A DNA stretch of 64,000 nt from contig BMUD01000002.1 of the NCBI GenBank assembly GCA_014650015.1, positions 1-64,000 of the forward strand. Reading direction: 5' to 3'. The notes beneath the pieces are model-generated. The model was not told where the DNA came from. It saw only the letters and a program-made list of their open reading frames with translations, and did no database searches. Source of the DNA: Streptomyces griseoloalbus. GTDB lineage: Bacteria; Actinomycetota; Actinomycetes; Streptomycetales; Streptomycetaceae. Both the position numbers and the translations under genes were made by a program. Within the stretch, counting starts at the first letter, position 1. The number at the start of each line of letters is the position of its first letter. This document shows, piece after piece, positions 35,352 through 43,006 of this stretch.

Positions 35352-35518
35352 CCTGTCTGACCATTCCCGCCTGCCTCGCGACGCCATGCACGCACTCTCG
35401 CCGCACCGGGCGCAGAGCCGAGTACATCCCGTACGGGGCTCTGCGCCCGGCACGCCGAGAGCACGCACCTGACGCCGCCAGGCCGCCCTGCGGGCGACGA
35501 CGCGAATGGTCAGACAGG
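35352..35518. repeat. 167-bp MITE-like element with 15-bp perfect terminal inverted repeats
   Basis: CCTGTCTGACCATTC (35352-35366) and GAATGGTCAGACAGG (35504-35518) are perfect inverted repeats. Inside lies a second perfect 14-bp stem, CCGGGCGCAGAGCC (35406-35419) with GGCTCTGCGCCCGG (35437-35450), capped by GTAC/GTAC. No protein is encoded. It lies between two divergent genes, so it cannot be a terminator for either. A target-site duplication is not obvious. A miniature transposable element is the best reading; a large regulatory cruciform is the alternative. Confidence 0.65.
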
Positions 35519-35583
35519 TCCCAGGCGAGCGGACGGTACGGCGCCCGCCCGCTGCTCCCCGCCCGCACCACCGCACCGGGTGG

Positions 35584-35843
35584 TAGAGTGCAAACGGCAC
35601 TCGTGGCACGCCCCTGTTCGGGCGCCGGTGCCAGTTCTTCTTCGAGATCTCATCGGTTCGCCGACCCGCCCGTCGTTTCCGACCGGCGCACCGGCATTCC
35701 CACACCACCTCTTCGGCAGGATGTCTCCGCCGTGACCGGGGTGCTGTTCCCGCCGCCCGGAGGCGCGCTTTGGCCCTCCCCGCGCGTCTTCTCTCCTTCC
35801 CACCGCGTGTCCCCGCCCGTCGTCCACGAAAGGACCGGCCCCC
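35584..35843 (+). promoter_or_regulatory. Promoter and long structured leader of the rho paralogue
   Basis: A -10-like TAGAGT (35584-35589) is followed by a leader of roughly 245 bases before the ATG at 35844. The leader starts with hairpin GAGTGC-AAACG-GCACTC, which overlaps the -10, and then TGGCAC..GGTGCCA around CCCctgttcGGG. The rest is C-rich and weakly structured, as a rut-like region would be. No upstream ORF with a ribosome site is seen. Confidence 0.45.
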
Positions 35844-36983
35844 ATGACCGTCACCACGCTCGATCACCCTCCCGTACCGCTGCAGCCCCAGCTCGTCACC
35901 GGCGTCCTCGACATCGACGCCGCCGGGAAGGGGCACCTGCGCGCCGAGAACTGCCTGCCCTCCCCCTCCGACCCAGCCGTCTCCCCCACGCTGCTGCGCC
36001 GCCACGGCCTGCGCAAGGGCGACCACCTGCAGGCCGTCCGCGGTGACCGGGGCGGCCTGGCCGAGATCACCCGGGTCGGCGGCCGCACGCCCGACGCACT
36101 GCGCGGCCGGCGTCACTTCCGCGACCTGACTCCCCTTCACCCGCACGAGCGCCTGCGCCTGGAACATCCGGCGTCCGGACTGGCCGGGCGGGTCGTCGAT
36201 CTGCTCACGCCGGTCGGCAAGGGGCAGCGCGGGCTGCTCGTGGCCCCGCCCAAGACCGGCAAGACCGTCCTCCTCCAGCAGCTCGCGGCAGCCGTCGCCG
36301 GCAACCATCCCGAGTGCCGGCTGATGGTGGTACTGCTCGACGAACGGCCCGAGGAGGTCACCGACATGCGCCGCTCGGTGCGCGGCGAGGTGTACGCCTC
36401 GACCTTCGACCGGCCGGCCAAGCAGCACATCGCGCTCGCCGAGCTGGTCGTCGAGCGGGCCAAGCGGCTGGTCGAGGCCGGCGAGGACGTCGTCGTGCTG
36501 CTCGACTCGCTGACCCGGCTGTGCCGGGCGTACAACAACGCGGCCGCGTCCGGTGGCCGCACCCTCAGCGGCGGTGTCGACGCGTCGGCGCTGCTCGGGC
36601 CCAAGCGGTTCTTCGGCGCCGCCCGTCGGGCCGAGGAAGGCGGCTCGCTCACGATCCTCGCCACGGCCCTGGTGGAGACCGGCTCCCGCGCCGACGAGTT
36701 CTACTTCGAGGAACTCAAGAGCACCGGCAACATGGAGCTCCGGCTGAGCCGCGAGACGGCCGCACACCGGCTGTTCCCCGCCGTCGACATCACCGGCTCG
36801 GGCACCCGCCGTGAGGAACTGCTGCTCGCTCCGGCCGAGTTGACCGCCGTACAGGGACTGCGGCGGGTTCTGCGGTCCGGGGACGGGCAGGCGAACCTGG
36901 AGACGCTGCTGGGGCGGATGCGCGAGACCCCCGACAACGCGACGTTCCTGCGGCGCGTCCGGCCGACCCTGCCCGGCGGCTGA
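35844..36983 (+). CDS. Short transcription termination factor Rho paralogue
   Basis: The 379-aa product has an OB-fold RNA-binding domain (about 18-90, [31 protein letters not shown]) and a complete RecA-like motor: Walker A APPKTGKT (134-141), [10 protein letters not shown] (166-175), Walker B VVVLLDS (216-222), a Q-loop region with [10 protein letters not shown], and SGTRREELL. It lacks the N-terminal helix bundle and the several-hundred-residue Arg/Asp-rich insertion of the housekeeping actinobacterial Rho. The RNP1 aromatics (GFGF in E. coli) read GKGH here. It therefore looks like a second, specialised Rho. Confidence 0.88.
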   Translation: MTVTTLDHPPVPLQPQLVTGVLDIDAAGKGHLRAENCLPSPSDPAVSPTLLRRHGLRKGDHLQAVRGDRGGLAEITRVGGRTPDALRGRRHFRDLTPLHPHERLRLEHPASGLAGRVVDLLTPVGKGQRGLLVAPPKTGKTVLLQQLAAAVAGNHPECRLMVVLLDERPEEVTDMRRSVRGEVYASTFDRPAKQHIALAELVVERAKRLVEAGEDVVVLLDSLTRLCRAYNNAAASGGRTLSGGVDASALLGPKRFFGAARRAEEGGSLTILATALVETGSRADEFYFEELKSTGNMELRLSRETAAHRLFPAVDITGSGTRREELLLAPAELTAVQGLRRVLRSGDGQANLETLLGRMRETPDNATFLRRVRPTLPGG

Positions 36984-37075
36984 CACCCCGTCGGTGTGTG
37001 GCATCCGGGTGCTCGCGAACGGTCCCCCGGCCGGGGCAGCGCGGTGTTCCCGGGGTCCATTCCTACGTTTGCGGT

Positions 37076-38239
37076 ATGACTATCGGATTTGCTTCGCGGG
37101 CTGCCGTGTCCACCGGCGCACTCTGCACGGCCGGCCTGCTGGCGCTCGCTCCCACCGCGGCGACCACCGGTACCGGCATCGACCCCGGGCCGCGGGCGAC
37201 GGCCGCGCCCGCGTCGCTGCTGTACCGGCAAGGCACGCACGTCCGCCCGCGCCCGGGGGCTCCCGAGGTCCCGGACGTGTCCGCGCTCTCGTGGCTGGTC
37301 GCCGACGCCGGCACCGGCGACGTGCTGGCGGCACACGACGCGCACCGCAGACTGCCGCCCGCCAGCACGCTCAAGACGCTGTTCGCCCTCACCGTCGTGC
37401 CCGTCCTGCCCGCCGGCATCCGGCACCGCGTCAGCGAGAAGGAGCTCGCGGGCATCGGAACCGGCAGCAGCCTCGTCGGGGTCGCCGAGAACCGTGCGTA
37501 CCGGGTCTCGGACCTGTGGAACGGCGTTTTCCTCAACTCCGGCAACGACGCCGTGCGCGTGCTGGCCGCGCTCAGCGGCGGCTGGCGGGCCACGGCCGAG
37601 CGCATGCAGGAGGAAGCCCGCGCCCTGGGCGCCCGCGACACCCGGGTGAAGTCGCCCGACGGCTACGACGCGCCCGGCCAGGTGTCATCGGCGTACGACC
37701 TGGCGGTGTTCGGCCGGGCCGGTCTGCGCAACCCCGAGTTCGCGCGGTACTGCGCCCGGGCCGCGGCCCGGTTCCCGGACCGCGACGGCGGCTTCTACGT
37801 CATCCGGAACACCAACCGGCTGCTCACCGGCGCGGACGGCGTCGAACCCTACCGTGGCCTGATCGGGATCAAGAACGGCTACACCAGCCACGCCGGACAC
37901 ACCCTCGTGGCCGCCGCGCGCCGGGGCGGGCGCACCCTCGTGGTGTCGGTCATGAACCCCCGTTCGGGCGGCGGTCACACGGTGTACGAGGAGGCGCGCT
38001 CGCTGCTGGACTGGGGGTTCGACGCGACCGGCCGGGTGCATCCGGTGGGATCGCTGGACGCGCTGCGGCCCGGACTGCTGCGAGGCCCGCAGGCGCAGTC
38101 CGCCACGGCCCCGGTGGCACACGGGGACAGCGCCTCAGGAGCGCCGGTGTCCTGGACGATCGCCGGCGCCGCCCTGCTGGGCGGCGCCGGGGTGTCGTTG
38201 TTCCTGCGCGTCAAGTGGGGCCCGGTACCGTCCTGGTGA
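37076..38239 (+). CDS. D-alanyl-D-alanine carboxypeptidase (penicillin-binding, S11)
   Basis: The 387-aa product has a signal peptide, the SxxK catalytic motif as STLK (97-100), SGN (155-157) and KNG (266-268; KTG in most relatives), followed by a C-terminal hydrophobic anchor (WTIAGAALLGGAGVSLFLRV). It trims the terminal D-alanine from peptidoglycan stem peptides at the membrane surface. No strong ribosome site precedes ATG 37076, while TACGTT lies directly upstream, so the mRNA may be leaderless. Confidence 0.88.
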   Translation: MTIGFASRAAVSTGALCTAGLLALAPTAATTGTGIDPGPRATAAPASLLYRQGTHVRPRPGAPEVPDVSALSWLVADAGTGDVLAAHDAHRRLPPASTLKTLFALTVVPVLPAGIRHRVSEKELAGIGTGSSLVGVAENRAYRVSDLWNGVFLNSGNDAVRVLAALSGGWRATAERMQEEARALGARDTRVKSPDGYDAPGQVSSAYDLAVFGRAGLRNPEFARYCARAAARFPDRDGGFYVIRNTNRLLTGADGVEPYRGLIGIKNGYTSHAGHTLVAAARRGGRTLVVSVMNPRSGGGHTVYEEARSLLDWGFDATGRVHPVGSLDALRPGLLRGPQAQSATAPVAHGDSASGAPVSWTIAGAALLGGAGVSLFLRVKWGPVPSW

Positions 38240-38258
38240 TGGACCGGGTGGCCGCGGG

Positions 38259-38414
38259 TCAGGCGAGGGTGCGGCTGCCCGCGAGGACTTCCGGACGCAG
38301 CAGCCCGGCCAGCGTGTCGGCCGGCAACAGGCCTTTCTCCGGCACAAGTTCGGCGACTCCCAGCCTGCCCGCGCGGATCTCCCGGCAGGCCTCAACGATG
38401 GCGGTGCACACGAC
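38259..38414 (-). pseudogene. Aspartate ammonia-lyase (aspA) C-terminal remnant
   Basis: The minus strand reads TAIVEACREIRAGRLGVAEL, then VPEKGLLPADTLAGLLRPEVLAG and a stop, matching the last 45-50 residues of aspartate ammonia-lyase (a GRGVAELVLEKGLL..LLRPE pattern). The other 420 residues are missing, and the sequence upstream is the tandem repeat array. It lies just downstream of the asparaginase gene, where aspA is expected in such a pathway. Confidence 0.6.
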
Positions 38415-38444
38415 GGGACCGGGGCCGTCCGTACGACCGCGATG

Positions 38445-38630
38445 GCACCGCGAGCGGTCAGACACCGGCCCCGACGACGACCGCGGCGGCACCGCGAGCG
38501 GTCAGACACCGGCCCCGACGACCGCGGCGGCACCGCGAGCGGTCAGACACCGGCCCCGACGACGACCGCGACGGCACCGCGAGCGGTCAGACACCGGCCC
38601 CGACGACCGCGGCGGCACCGCGAGCGGTCA
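38445..38630. repeat. Compound 85-bp tandem repeats (alternating 44- and 41-bp units)
   Basis: The string GCACCGCGAGCGGTCA recurs at 38445, 38489, 38530, 38574 and 38615. Spacings are 44, 41, 44 and 41, so two 85-bp dimers plus a partial unit are present; the units differ by one GAC triplet. Each unit contains the palindrome ACCGC-GA-GCGGT. The last copy includes the stop codon of the asparaginase gene (TCA at 38628-38630), so the array grew out from that 3' end into the space left by aspA. Confidence 0.9.
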
Positions 38631-39683
38631 GGCTGCGGCCGGGGCGGTCACCGGATCCAGCGCGCGCACCGGCCGTACGGCACCGACCGGCCTCCCGCCC
38701 CCGAGCAGCGGCTCTCCCGCGAACCGCGTGAGCAGGGCGGAGTCCACGCCCGCGCGGGCGAGCGCCGCCGCGGCGACCGGGACGCGTGCCCGGTCGCCGC
38801 CGTCGGCGATCTTCACGGCGACGGCTCGGCCGTCGGGCAGGGCGGCGACCTGCACACCCTCGAAGCCGTCCTTGGCCAGCAGTCCCGGGACCGCGCGCAT
38901 CAGCGCGGCCACGTCCCGGCGGGATCCGGAGGCCGTCTCGGGGTGCTCGCGCATCGCGTCGGCCACCCGGGCCTCGGGGGTGCCGGGCGCGGCGGTGGTG
39001 ATCCGGGCGGCGGCGCGGGCGAGGCCGTGCAGGGAGACCGAGAACAGTGGTGCGCCGCAGCCGTCGACGGTGACCGTCGCGACCCGCTGCCCGGTGAGGT
39101 CCTCGACGATCTCGGCGATCGCCTGCTGGAGGGGGTGGGCGGGGTCGAGGTAGTCGTCGAGGGACCAGCCGTTGAGCCTGGCCGTGTACAGCATGGCGGC
39201 GTGCTTGCCGGAACAGTTCTGGGCGAGCACGGAGGGCGTGCGGCCCTCGCGCACCCAGGTGTCCCGGACGACGGGGTCGAACGGCAGGTCGGGGACGTTG
39301 CGCAGGTGTTCCTCCGTCAGCCCGGCGAGTTCCAGGATGCGGCGGGTGCCGGCCAGGTGGCGTTCCTCGCCGGAGTGGCTGGCCGCGGTGAGCGACAGCA
39401 GCTCACCGTCGAGCGGGAGCCCCGCCCGGACCATCGCCACCGCCTGGACGGGCTTGAGCGCTGAGCGCGGATAGCAGGCGGCCTCGATGTCGCCGAGCTG
39501 GAGCCGGACCGCGCCGTCGGGGCCGAGGACGACGACGGAACCGTAGTGGATGCCTTCCACGACGCCGCCGCGTATCAGGTGGGCGACGGGGGCGTGGAGG
39601 GGCTCGCGGATCAGGGGTGCGTCCGCGGGGAGACTGCTGTTCATCACTGCCTGGGGGTGGTCGTGGGCCGGCGCGGGGGTCAT
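38628..39683 (-). CDS. Rhizobial-type (class III) L-asparaginase
   Basis: The 351-aa product has the motifs of the Rhizobium etli-type asparaginase family, unrelated to E. coli AnsA: RSALKPVQA (catalytic Ser-Lys pair), TAASHSGEERH, AQNCSGKHAAML and VDGCGAPLFSVSL. It hydrolyses asparagine to aspartate and ammonia. ATG 39683 has GGAG seven bases upstream; it starts 25 bases after the fadR-like gene, forming an operon. The downstream aspA that would handle the aspartate has been deleted. Confidence 0.88.
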   Translation of the reverse strand: MTPAPAHDHPQAVMNSSLPADAPLIREPLHAPVAHLIRGGVVEGIHYGSVVVLGPDGAVRLQLGDIEAACYPRSALKPVQAVAMVRAGLPLDGELLSLTAASHSGEERHLAGTRRILELAGLTEEHLRNVPDLPFDPVVRDTWVREGRTPSVLAQNCSGKHAAMLYTARLNGWSLDDYLDPAHPLQQAIAEIVEDLTGQRVATVTVDGCGAPLFSVSLHGLARAAARITTAAPGTPEARVADAMREHPETASGSRRDVAALMRAVPGLLAKDGFEGVQVAALPDGRAVAVKIADGGDRARVPVAAAALARAGVDSALLTRFAGEPLLGGGRPVGAVRPVRALDPVTAPAAA

Positions 39684-39708
39684 GCGTCGGCTCCGGTGGT
39701 GGAGGTGC

Positions 39709-40455
39709 TCACGGCGATGTGCCGGGACGTCCGGACACCGGGGTGGCCGGCGTCCCCGTGCGCGCGGGGCGCACGATGTCGGTGAGGGTCTTCTCGACGC
39801 GGTCGAGGTGGTGGGCCATGGCCTCGACGGCGTCGTGCTCGCATCCGTCGGTCAGGGCCTCCACGATCGCCCGGTGCTCGCGGTTGGACTGTTCGCGGCG
39901 GCCGCCGAGTTCGTTGAGGAAGGCGGACTGGCGGGCCAGCGCGTCCCGGATCTCCTCGATGACCCGGCGGAACACCGGGTTCTGGGCGGCCTCGGCCACG
40001 GCGAGGTGGAAGAGGGTGTCCATCGCCACCCACGCGGTGGTGTCGGTCTCCCGCTCCATCCGCTCCAGCAGATGGGCCAGATGGTCCAGGTTCTCCGGGG
40101 TGCGGCGCTGCGCGGCGTACCCGGCGACGGGGATCTCGATGTGCCGGCGCACCTCCAGCAGATCGCTGGCCGCGTAGTCGCCGAAGGTGGGGTCGTCGAC
40201 GGCGTTGGCGACGACGAAGGTGCCCTTGCCGGTCCTGGACACCGTCAGGCCCATCGTCTGCAGGGCCCGCAGTGCCTCGCGCAGGACGGGCCGGGAGACC
40301 TCGAGGGCGCGGCACAGCTCGGCCTCGGAGGGGAGCTTGTCGCCGATGGCGTACTCGCCGCGCTCTATGGCGCCGCGAAGGTGGGCGAGCACCGCTTCCA
40401 TCGCGCTGACGCGTCGCGGCCCCGACCCACCTGTCTGGCTGTCTGACAGGTTCAC
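39709..40455 (-). CDS. FadR/GntR-family regulator of the asparaginase operon
   Basis: The 248-aa protein has a GntR winged helix (VLAHLRGAIERGEYAIGDKL, SRPVLREALRALQTMGLTV) and a helical FCD ligand domain (DLLEVRRHIEIPVAGYAA, FHLAVAEAAQNPVFRRVIEE, HRAIVEAL). FCD regulators often sense amino acids or organic acids. GTG 40455 is chosen for the ribosome-site spacing; the frame is open further up. Co-transcription with asparaginase suggests it responds to asparagine or aspartate. Confidence 0.85.
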   Translation of the reverse strand: MNLSDSQTGGSGPRRVSAMEAVLAHLRGAIERGEYAIGDKLPSEAELCRALEVSRPVLREALRALQTMGLTVSRTGKGTFVVANAVDDPTFGDYAASDLLEVRRHIEIPVAGYAAQRRTPENLDHLAHLLERMERETDTTAWVAMDTLFHLAVAEAAQNPVFRRVIEEIRDALARQSAFLNELGGRREQSNREHRAIVEALTDGCEHDAVEAMAHHLDRVEKTLTDIVRPARTGTPATPVSGRPGTSP

Positions 40456-40572
40456 GGAGCGATCCTGCGGGGAGAGCCCGGCACCTGTCAAGGCGGGGTG
40501 GTGCCAGCCATACCCCGCATCGGGGGGCCAACAGCATTCTGCGCCGGCGTCATCGTTTTCCATACTGAGCAC

Positions 40573-41655
40573 ATGGCCAACTCAACAGTGCTCACGGACA
40601 TCCCTCCCCCGCGTGAAGGCGAAAAGGGAAACGGGAAGCGGCAGGAAAAGGGGCGCGAAAAGGGAAGCGACTTCTCCGAACTGTCACGGCGCATATCGGA
40701 AGCGGGGCTGCTCGGGCGCCGCCCGCTGTACTACACGGTGCGCTTCGGGGCCGTCGCCCTGGCACTCGCGGGAGGTGTCACCGCCTTTGTCGTCCTGGGC
40801 GACAGCTGGAGCCAGCTGTTCGTCGCCGCCGCCCTTGCCCTGGTGTTCGGACAGCTCGCCCTGGCCGCGCACGACCTGGCGCACCGCCAGGTGTTCTCCC
40901 GGCGGCGCCCCAGCGAGATCGGCGGGTTGCTGGTGGCGAACGCGCTGCTGGGCATGAGCTACGGCTGGTGGATGAACAAGCACACGCGCCACCACGCGAA
41001 CCCCAATCACGAGAAGAAGGACCCGGACGTCGCCCCCGACCTTCTCGTGTGGTCACGGCGTCAGGCGAAACAGGCCAAGGGCCCGGCGCGATTCATCGGG
41101 AAACACCAGGCTGCCCTCTTCTTCCCCTTGCTGACTCTGGAGGGCCTCAATCTGAGTTTCAGCAGTTTCAGGGCTCTGCGCCGTCCGTCGATGAAGCGGC
41201 CGGTGCTGGAGGGAACGCTGCTCGTCGCCCACTTCGTGGTGTATTTCGGCGGCTTGTTCCTGGTCCTCTCTCCCGGCAGGGCGCTCGCGTTCATCGCCGT
41301 CCACCAGGGCCTGTTCGGGATCTACCTCGGCTCCGTGTTCGCCCCCAACCACAAGGGCATGCCGATGATCGAGGAGGGCACCGAGCTGGACTTCCTGCGC
41401 CGGCAGGTCCTCACCTCCCGCAACGTGGACGGCGGTGTGCTGATCGACGCGTTCATGGGCGGGCTGAACTACCAGATCGAGCACCACCTGTTCCCCAGCA
41501 TGCCGACGCCGGCCCTCGGCAGGGCCCAGCTCATCACCGAGCGGTACTGCGCGGAGCTGGGCATCCCGTACTACCGGACGGGGCTGCTCGCCTCGCACCG
41601 TGAGGCCCTGCGCCACCTCCGGCAGGTCGGGGAGCCACTGCGCCAGGCGGGCTGA
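40573..41655 (+). CDS. Membrane fatty acid desaturase
   Basis: The 360-aa product has a charged N-terminus (Lys/Glu/Gly-rich, to about 35), four hydrophobic segments, and the three histidine boxes of acyl-lipid desaturases: HDLAH, HTRHH and QIEHH. Together these bind the di-iron centre. It introduces a double bond into membrane acyl chains, using electrons from a ferredoxin system encoded elsewhere. ATG 40573 has only a weak CTGAG ribosome site. It is divergent from the FadR-type regulator. Confidence 0.9.
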   Translation: MANSTVLTDIPPPREGEKGNGKRQEKGREKGSDFSELSRRISEAGLLGRRPLYYTVRFGAVALALAGGVTAFVVLGDSWSQLFVAAALALVFGQLALAAHDLAHRQVFSRRRPSEIGGLLVANALLGMSYGWWMNKHTRHHANPNHEKKDPDVAPDLLVWSRRQAKQAKGPARFIGKHQAALFFPLLTLEGLNLSFSSFRALRRPSMKRPVLEGTLLVAHFVVYFGGLFLVLSPGRALAFIAVHQGLFGIYLGSVFAPNHKGMPMIEEGTELDFLRRQVLTSRNVDGGVLIDAFMGGLNYQIEHHLFPSMPTPALGRAQLITERYCAELGIPYYRTGLLASHREALRHLRQVGEPLRQAG

Positions 41656-41694
41656 GAAACCGCGGGAGAAGGGAGGCCGCCGGTCGGGGCGCCG

Positions 41695-41952
41695 CTACCA
41701 CCCCTTCTCGAACACCTCCGCGACCTCGGCGATCCGCGCCTCGTCGCACCGGTAGACCGGCGGGCCGGCCAAGTGGTCGGCGCGCAGCATGCCGAGCGCC
41801 GTGAGCAGCCGGAGGTGGGTGAGGGCGACCTGATGGGGCACACCGAGCCTCGTGGCGACGTCGTCCGCGGTGAGGCCGCACTCGGCGGTGCCCGGTTCCC
41901 TCAGCCACGTCAGGATGCGCAGCCGTGTCCCGTCGACGGGGGTCCTCAGCAT
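41695..41952 (-). CDS. Small ArsR-type winged-helix regulator
   Basis: ATG 41952 follows CGGAGG. The 85-aa product is a bare winged helix ([52 protein letters not shown]). No metal-binding cysteines are placed as in ArsR or SmtB, so it senses something else or works with a partner. It converges on the desaturase gene over a 39-bp gap. Confidence 0.75.
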   Translation of the reverse strand: MLRTPVDGTRLRILTWLREPGTAECGLTADDVATRLGVPHQVALTHLRLLTALGMLRADHLAGPPVYRCDEARIAEVAEVFEKGW

Positions 41953-42090
41953 CTCGTACACCTCCGCGCCGGGCTTCCTCGCTCCGGAGCCCTTCCACTG
42001 TCCCCCCGGCGGGGCACGTGTGTCCCGTACTGCCGACACCTTGTCCGGGACCCGACGCCCCGCGAGGCCGGCGGCTGCGCCCGGCGGCAC

Positions 42091-42207
42091 GGCCGGGCCG
42101 ACGAAGGGCTCACCCTCGCCGGGATCGGCACCGTCCTGGGCGTGACCGAGAGCCGGGTCAGCCGGATCCGCACCAGGTCCGTGCTCCGACTGCGCGCGAA
42201 ACCGGCG
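42091..42207 (+). pseudogene. WhiG/FliA-type sigma factor region 4 remnant
   Basis: The plus strand reads [20 protein letters not shown] and [16 protein letters not shown], an almost exact region 4.2 (-35 binding helix-turn-helix) of FliA/WhiG-class sigma factors (a [21 protein letters not shown] pattern). Nothing of regions 2 and 3 lies upstream, and the frame continues past the natural end. It is a stray C-terminal fragment. Confidence 0.6.
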
Positions 42208-42217
42208 ATCCCGGCGT

Positions 42218-42610
42218 CTACTGCGGCCGGCTCGCGATCTGGATCAGGTTGCCGCAGGTGTCGTCGAGGACGGCGGTGGTGACGGGGCCCATCTCCAGGG
42301 GTTCCTGGGTGAAGCGGACACCGAGGCCGCGCAGGCGCTCGTACTCCGCCCGGACGTCGTCGACGGCGAACTGGGCGAGCGGGATGCCGTCCTTGACCAG
42401 GGCGTCGCGGTAGGTCTTGACGGCCGGGTGGCCGGCGGGCTCCAGGAGGAGTTCGGTGCCGGCGGGCTCCTCGGGCGAGACGACGGTCAGCCACCGGTCC
42501 TTCTCGCCCACCGGGACGTCGTGCTTCTTCACGAAGCCGAGGATCTCGGTGTAGAAGTGCTCGGCCTCGGCCTGGTCGTCGACGAAGACGCTGGTCAGAT
42601 GGATCTTCAT
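42218..42610 (-). CDS. VOC (glyoxalase/bleomycin-resistance superfamily) protein
   Basis: The 130-aa protein has the two-repeat VOC fold: [20 protein letters not shown] at the start, [13 protein letters not shown], and [20 protein letters not shown] then GNLIQI at the end. The metal-binding set of true glyoxalase I is incomplete. Its ATG overlaps the stop of the ArsR gene (ATGA), so the pair is coupled and the regulator's signal is probably the VOC protein's substrate. Confidence 0.85.
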   Translation of the reverse strand: MKIHLTSVFVDDQAEAEHFYTEILGFVKKHDVPVGEKDRWLTVVSPEEPAGTELLLEPAGHPAVKTYRDALVKDGIPLAQFAVDDVRAEYERLRGLGVRFTQEPLEMGPVTTAVLDDTCGNLIQIASRPQ

Positions 42611-42909
42611 GGGGTGTTGCCCTCCGGTCCCGGTGTGTCGGACACGGGCCATCGCTCGGTGATCTGCCGCAGCGGGGCCGTGGTCAGGTCGTGGAACTTG
42701 TAGCGGCCTTCCCGCCTGGTCTCGACGAGCCCGGCGGCCTCCAGCACGGCGAGGTGCTGGGAGACCGCCTGGCGCGAGATGCCGAGCCCGTGCTTCATGC
42801 TCAGGCGCGCGCAGATCTCGAACAGCGTCTGCCCGGACCTCTCCGCCAGCTCGTCCATGATGGTGCGGCGAGTGGGATCGGCCAGTGCTTTGAAGAGGTC
42901 GTCGGCCAC
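42607..42909 (-). CDS. ArsR-family repressor coupled to the VOC gene
   Basis: The 100-aa product is an ArsR/YczG-type winged helix (DDLFKALADPTRRTIMDELA, GISRQAVSQHLAVLEAAGLV, REGRYKFHDLTTAPLRQITE). GTG 42909 is chosen from the homology start. A perfect 9-bp inverted repeat lies 10-33 bases upstream. The gene order arsR-VOC with ATGA overlap is a common actinobacterial cassette. Confidence 0.87.
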   Translation of the reverse strand: MADDLFKALADPTRRTIMDELAERSGQTLFEICARLSMKHGLGISRQAVSQHLAVLEAAGLVETRREGRYKFHDLTTAPLRQITERWPVSDTPGPEGNTP

Positions 42910-42918
42910 GACCCCAGC

Positions 42919-42942
42919 ATAGGCAAGCAGGCACTTGCCTAT
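42919..42942. promoter_or_regulatory. ATAGGCAAG-N6-CTTGCCTAT operator of the ArsR-VOC operon
   Basis: A perfect 9-bp inverted repeat with six-base spacer, 10 bases upstream of the arsR GTG. The position fits a repressor site that covers the promoter or start of transcription, giving autoregulation. Confidence 0.78.
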
Positions 42943-42954
42943 CAAGTCGGTGCG

Positions 42955-42993
42955 CGGCCGGGCACCGGGTGACCCGGGCCCGGTGCCCGGCCG
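42955..42993. terminator. Strong hairpin terminator behind the GH53 gene
   Basis: CGGCCGGGCACCGGG (42955-42969) and CCCGGTGCCCGGCCG (42979-42993) form a perfect 15-bp stem with a nine-base loop, 14 bases after the GH53 stop. It separates the galactan operon from the ArsR operator. Confidence 0.75.
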
Positions 42994-43006
42994 CACCTCA
43001 CCGGTC

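Noticed and set aside
35406-35450. Intrinsic terminator
   Set aside because: The flanking genes diverge from this region, so no transcript is expected to end here; the stem lies inside a larger element with terminal inverted repeats.
35590-35620. CIRCE (HrcA) element, from GAGTGC and GCACTC
   Set aside because: The half-sites are in the reverse order and only five bases apart, unlike CIRCE (GCACTC-N9-GAGTGC).
38445-38630. Possible CRISPR array
   Set aside because: The units are contiguous 41/44-bp tandem repeats with no unique spacers and no cas genes.
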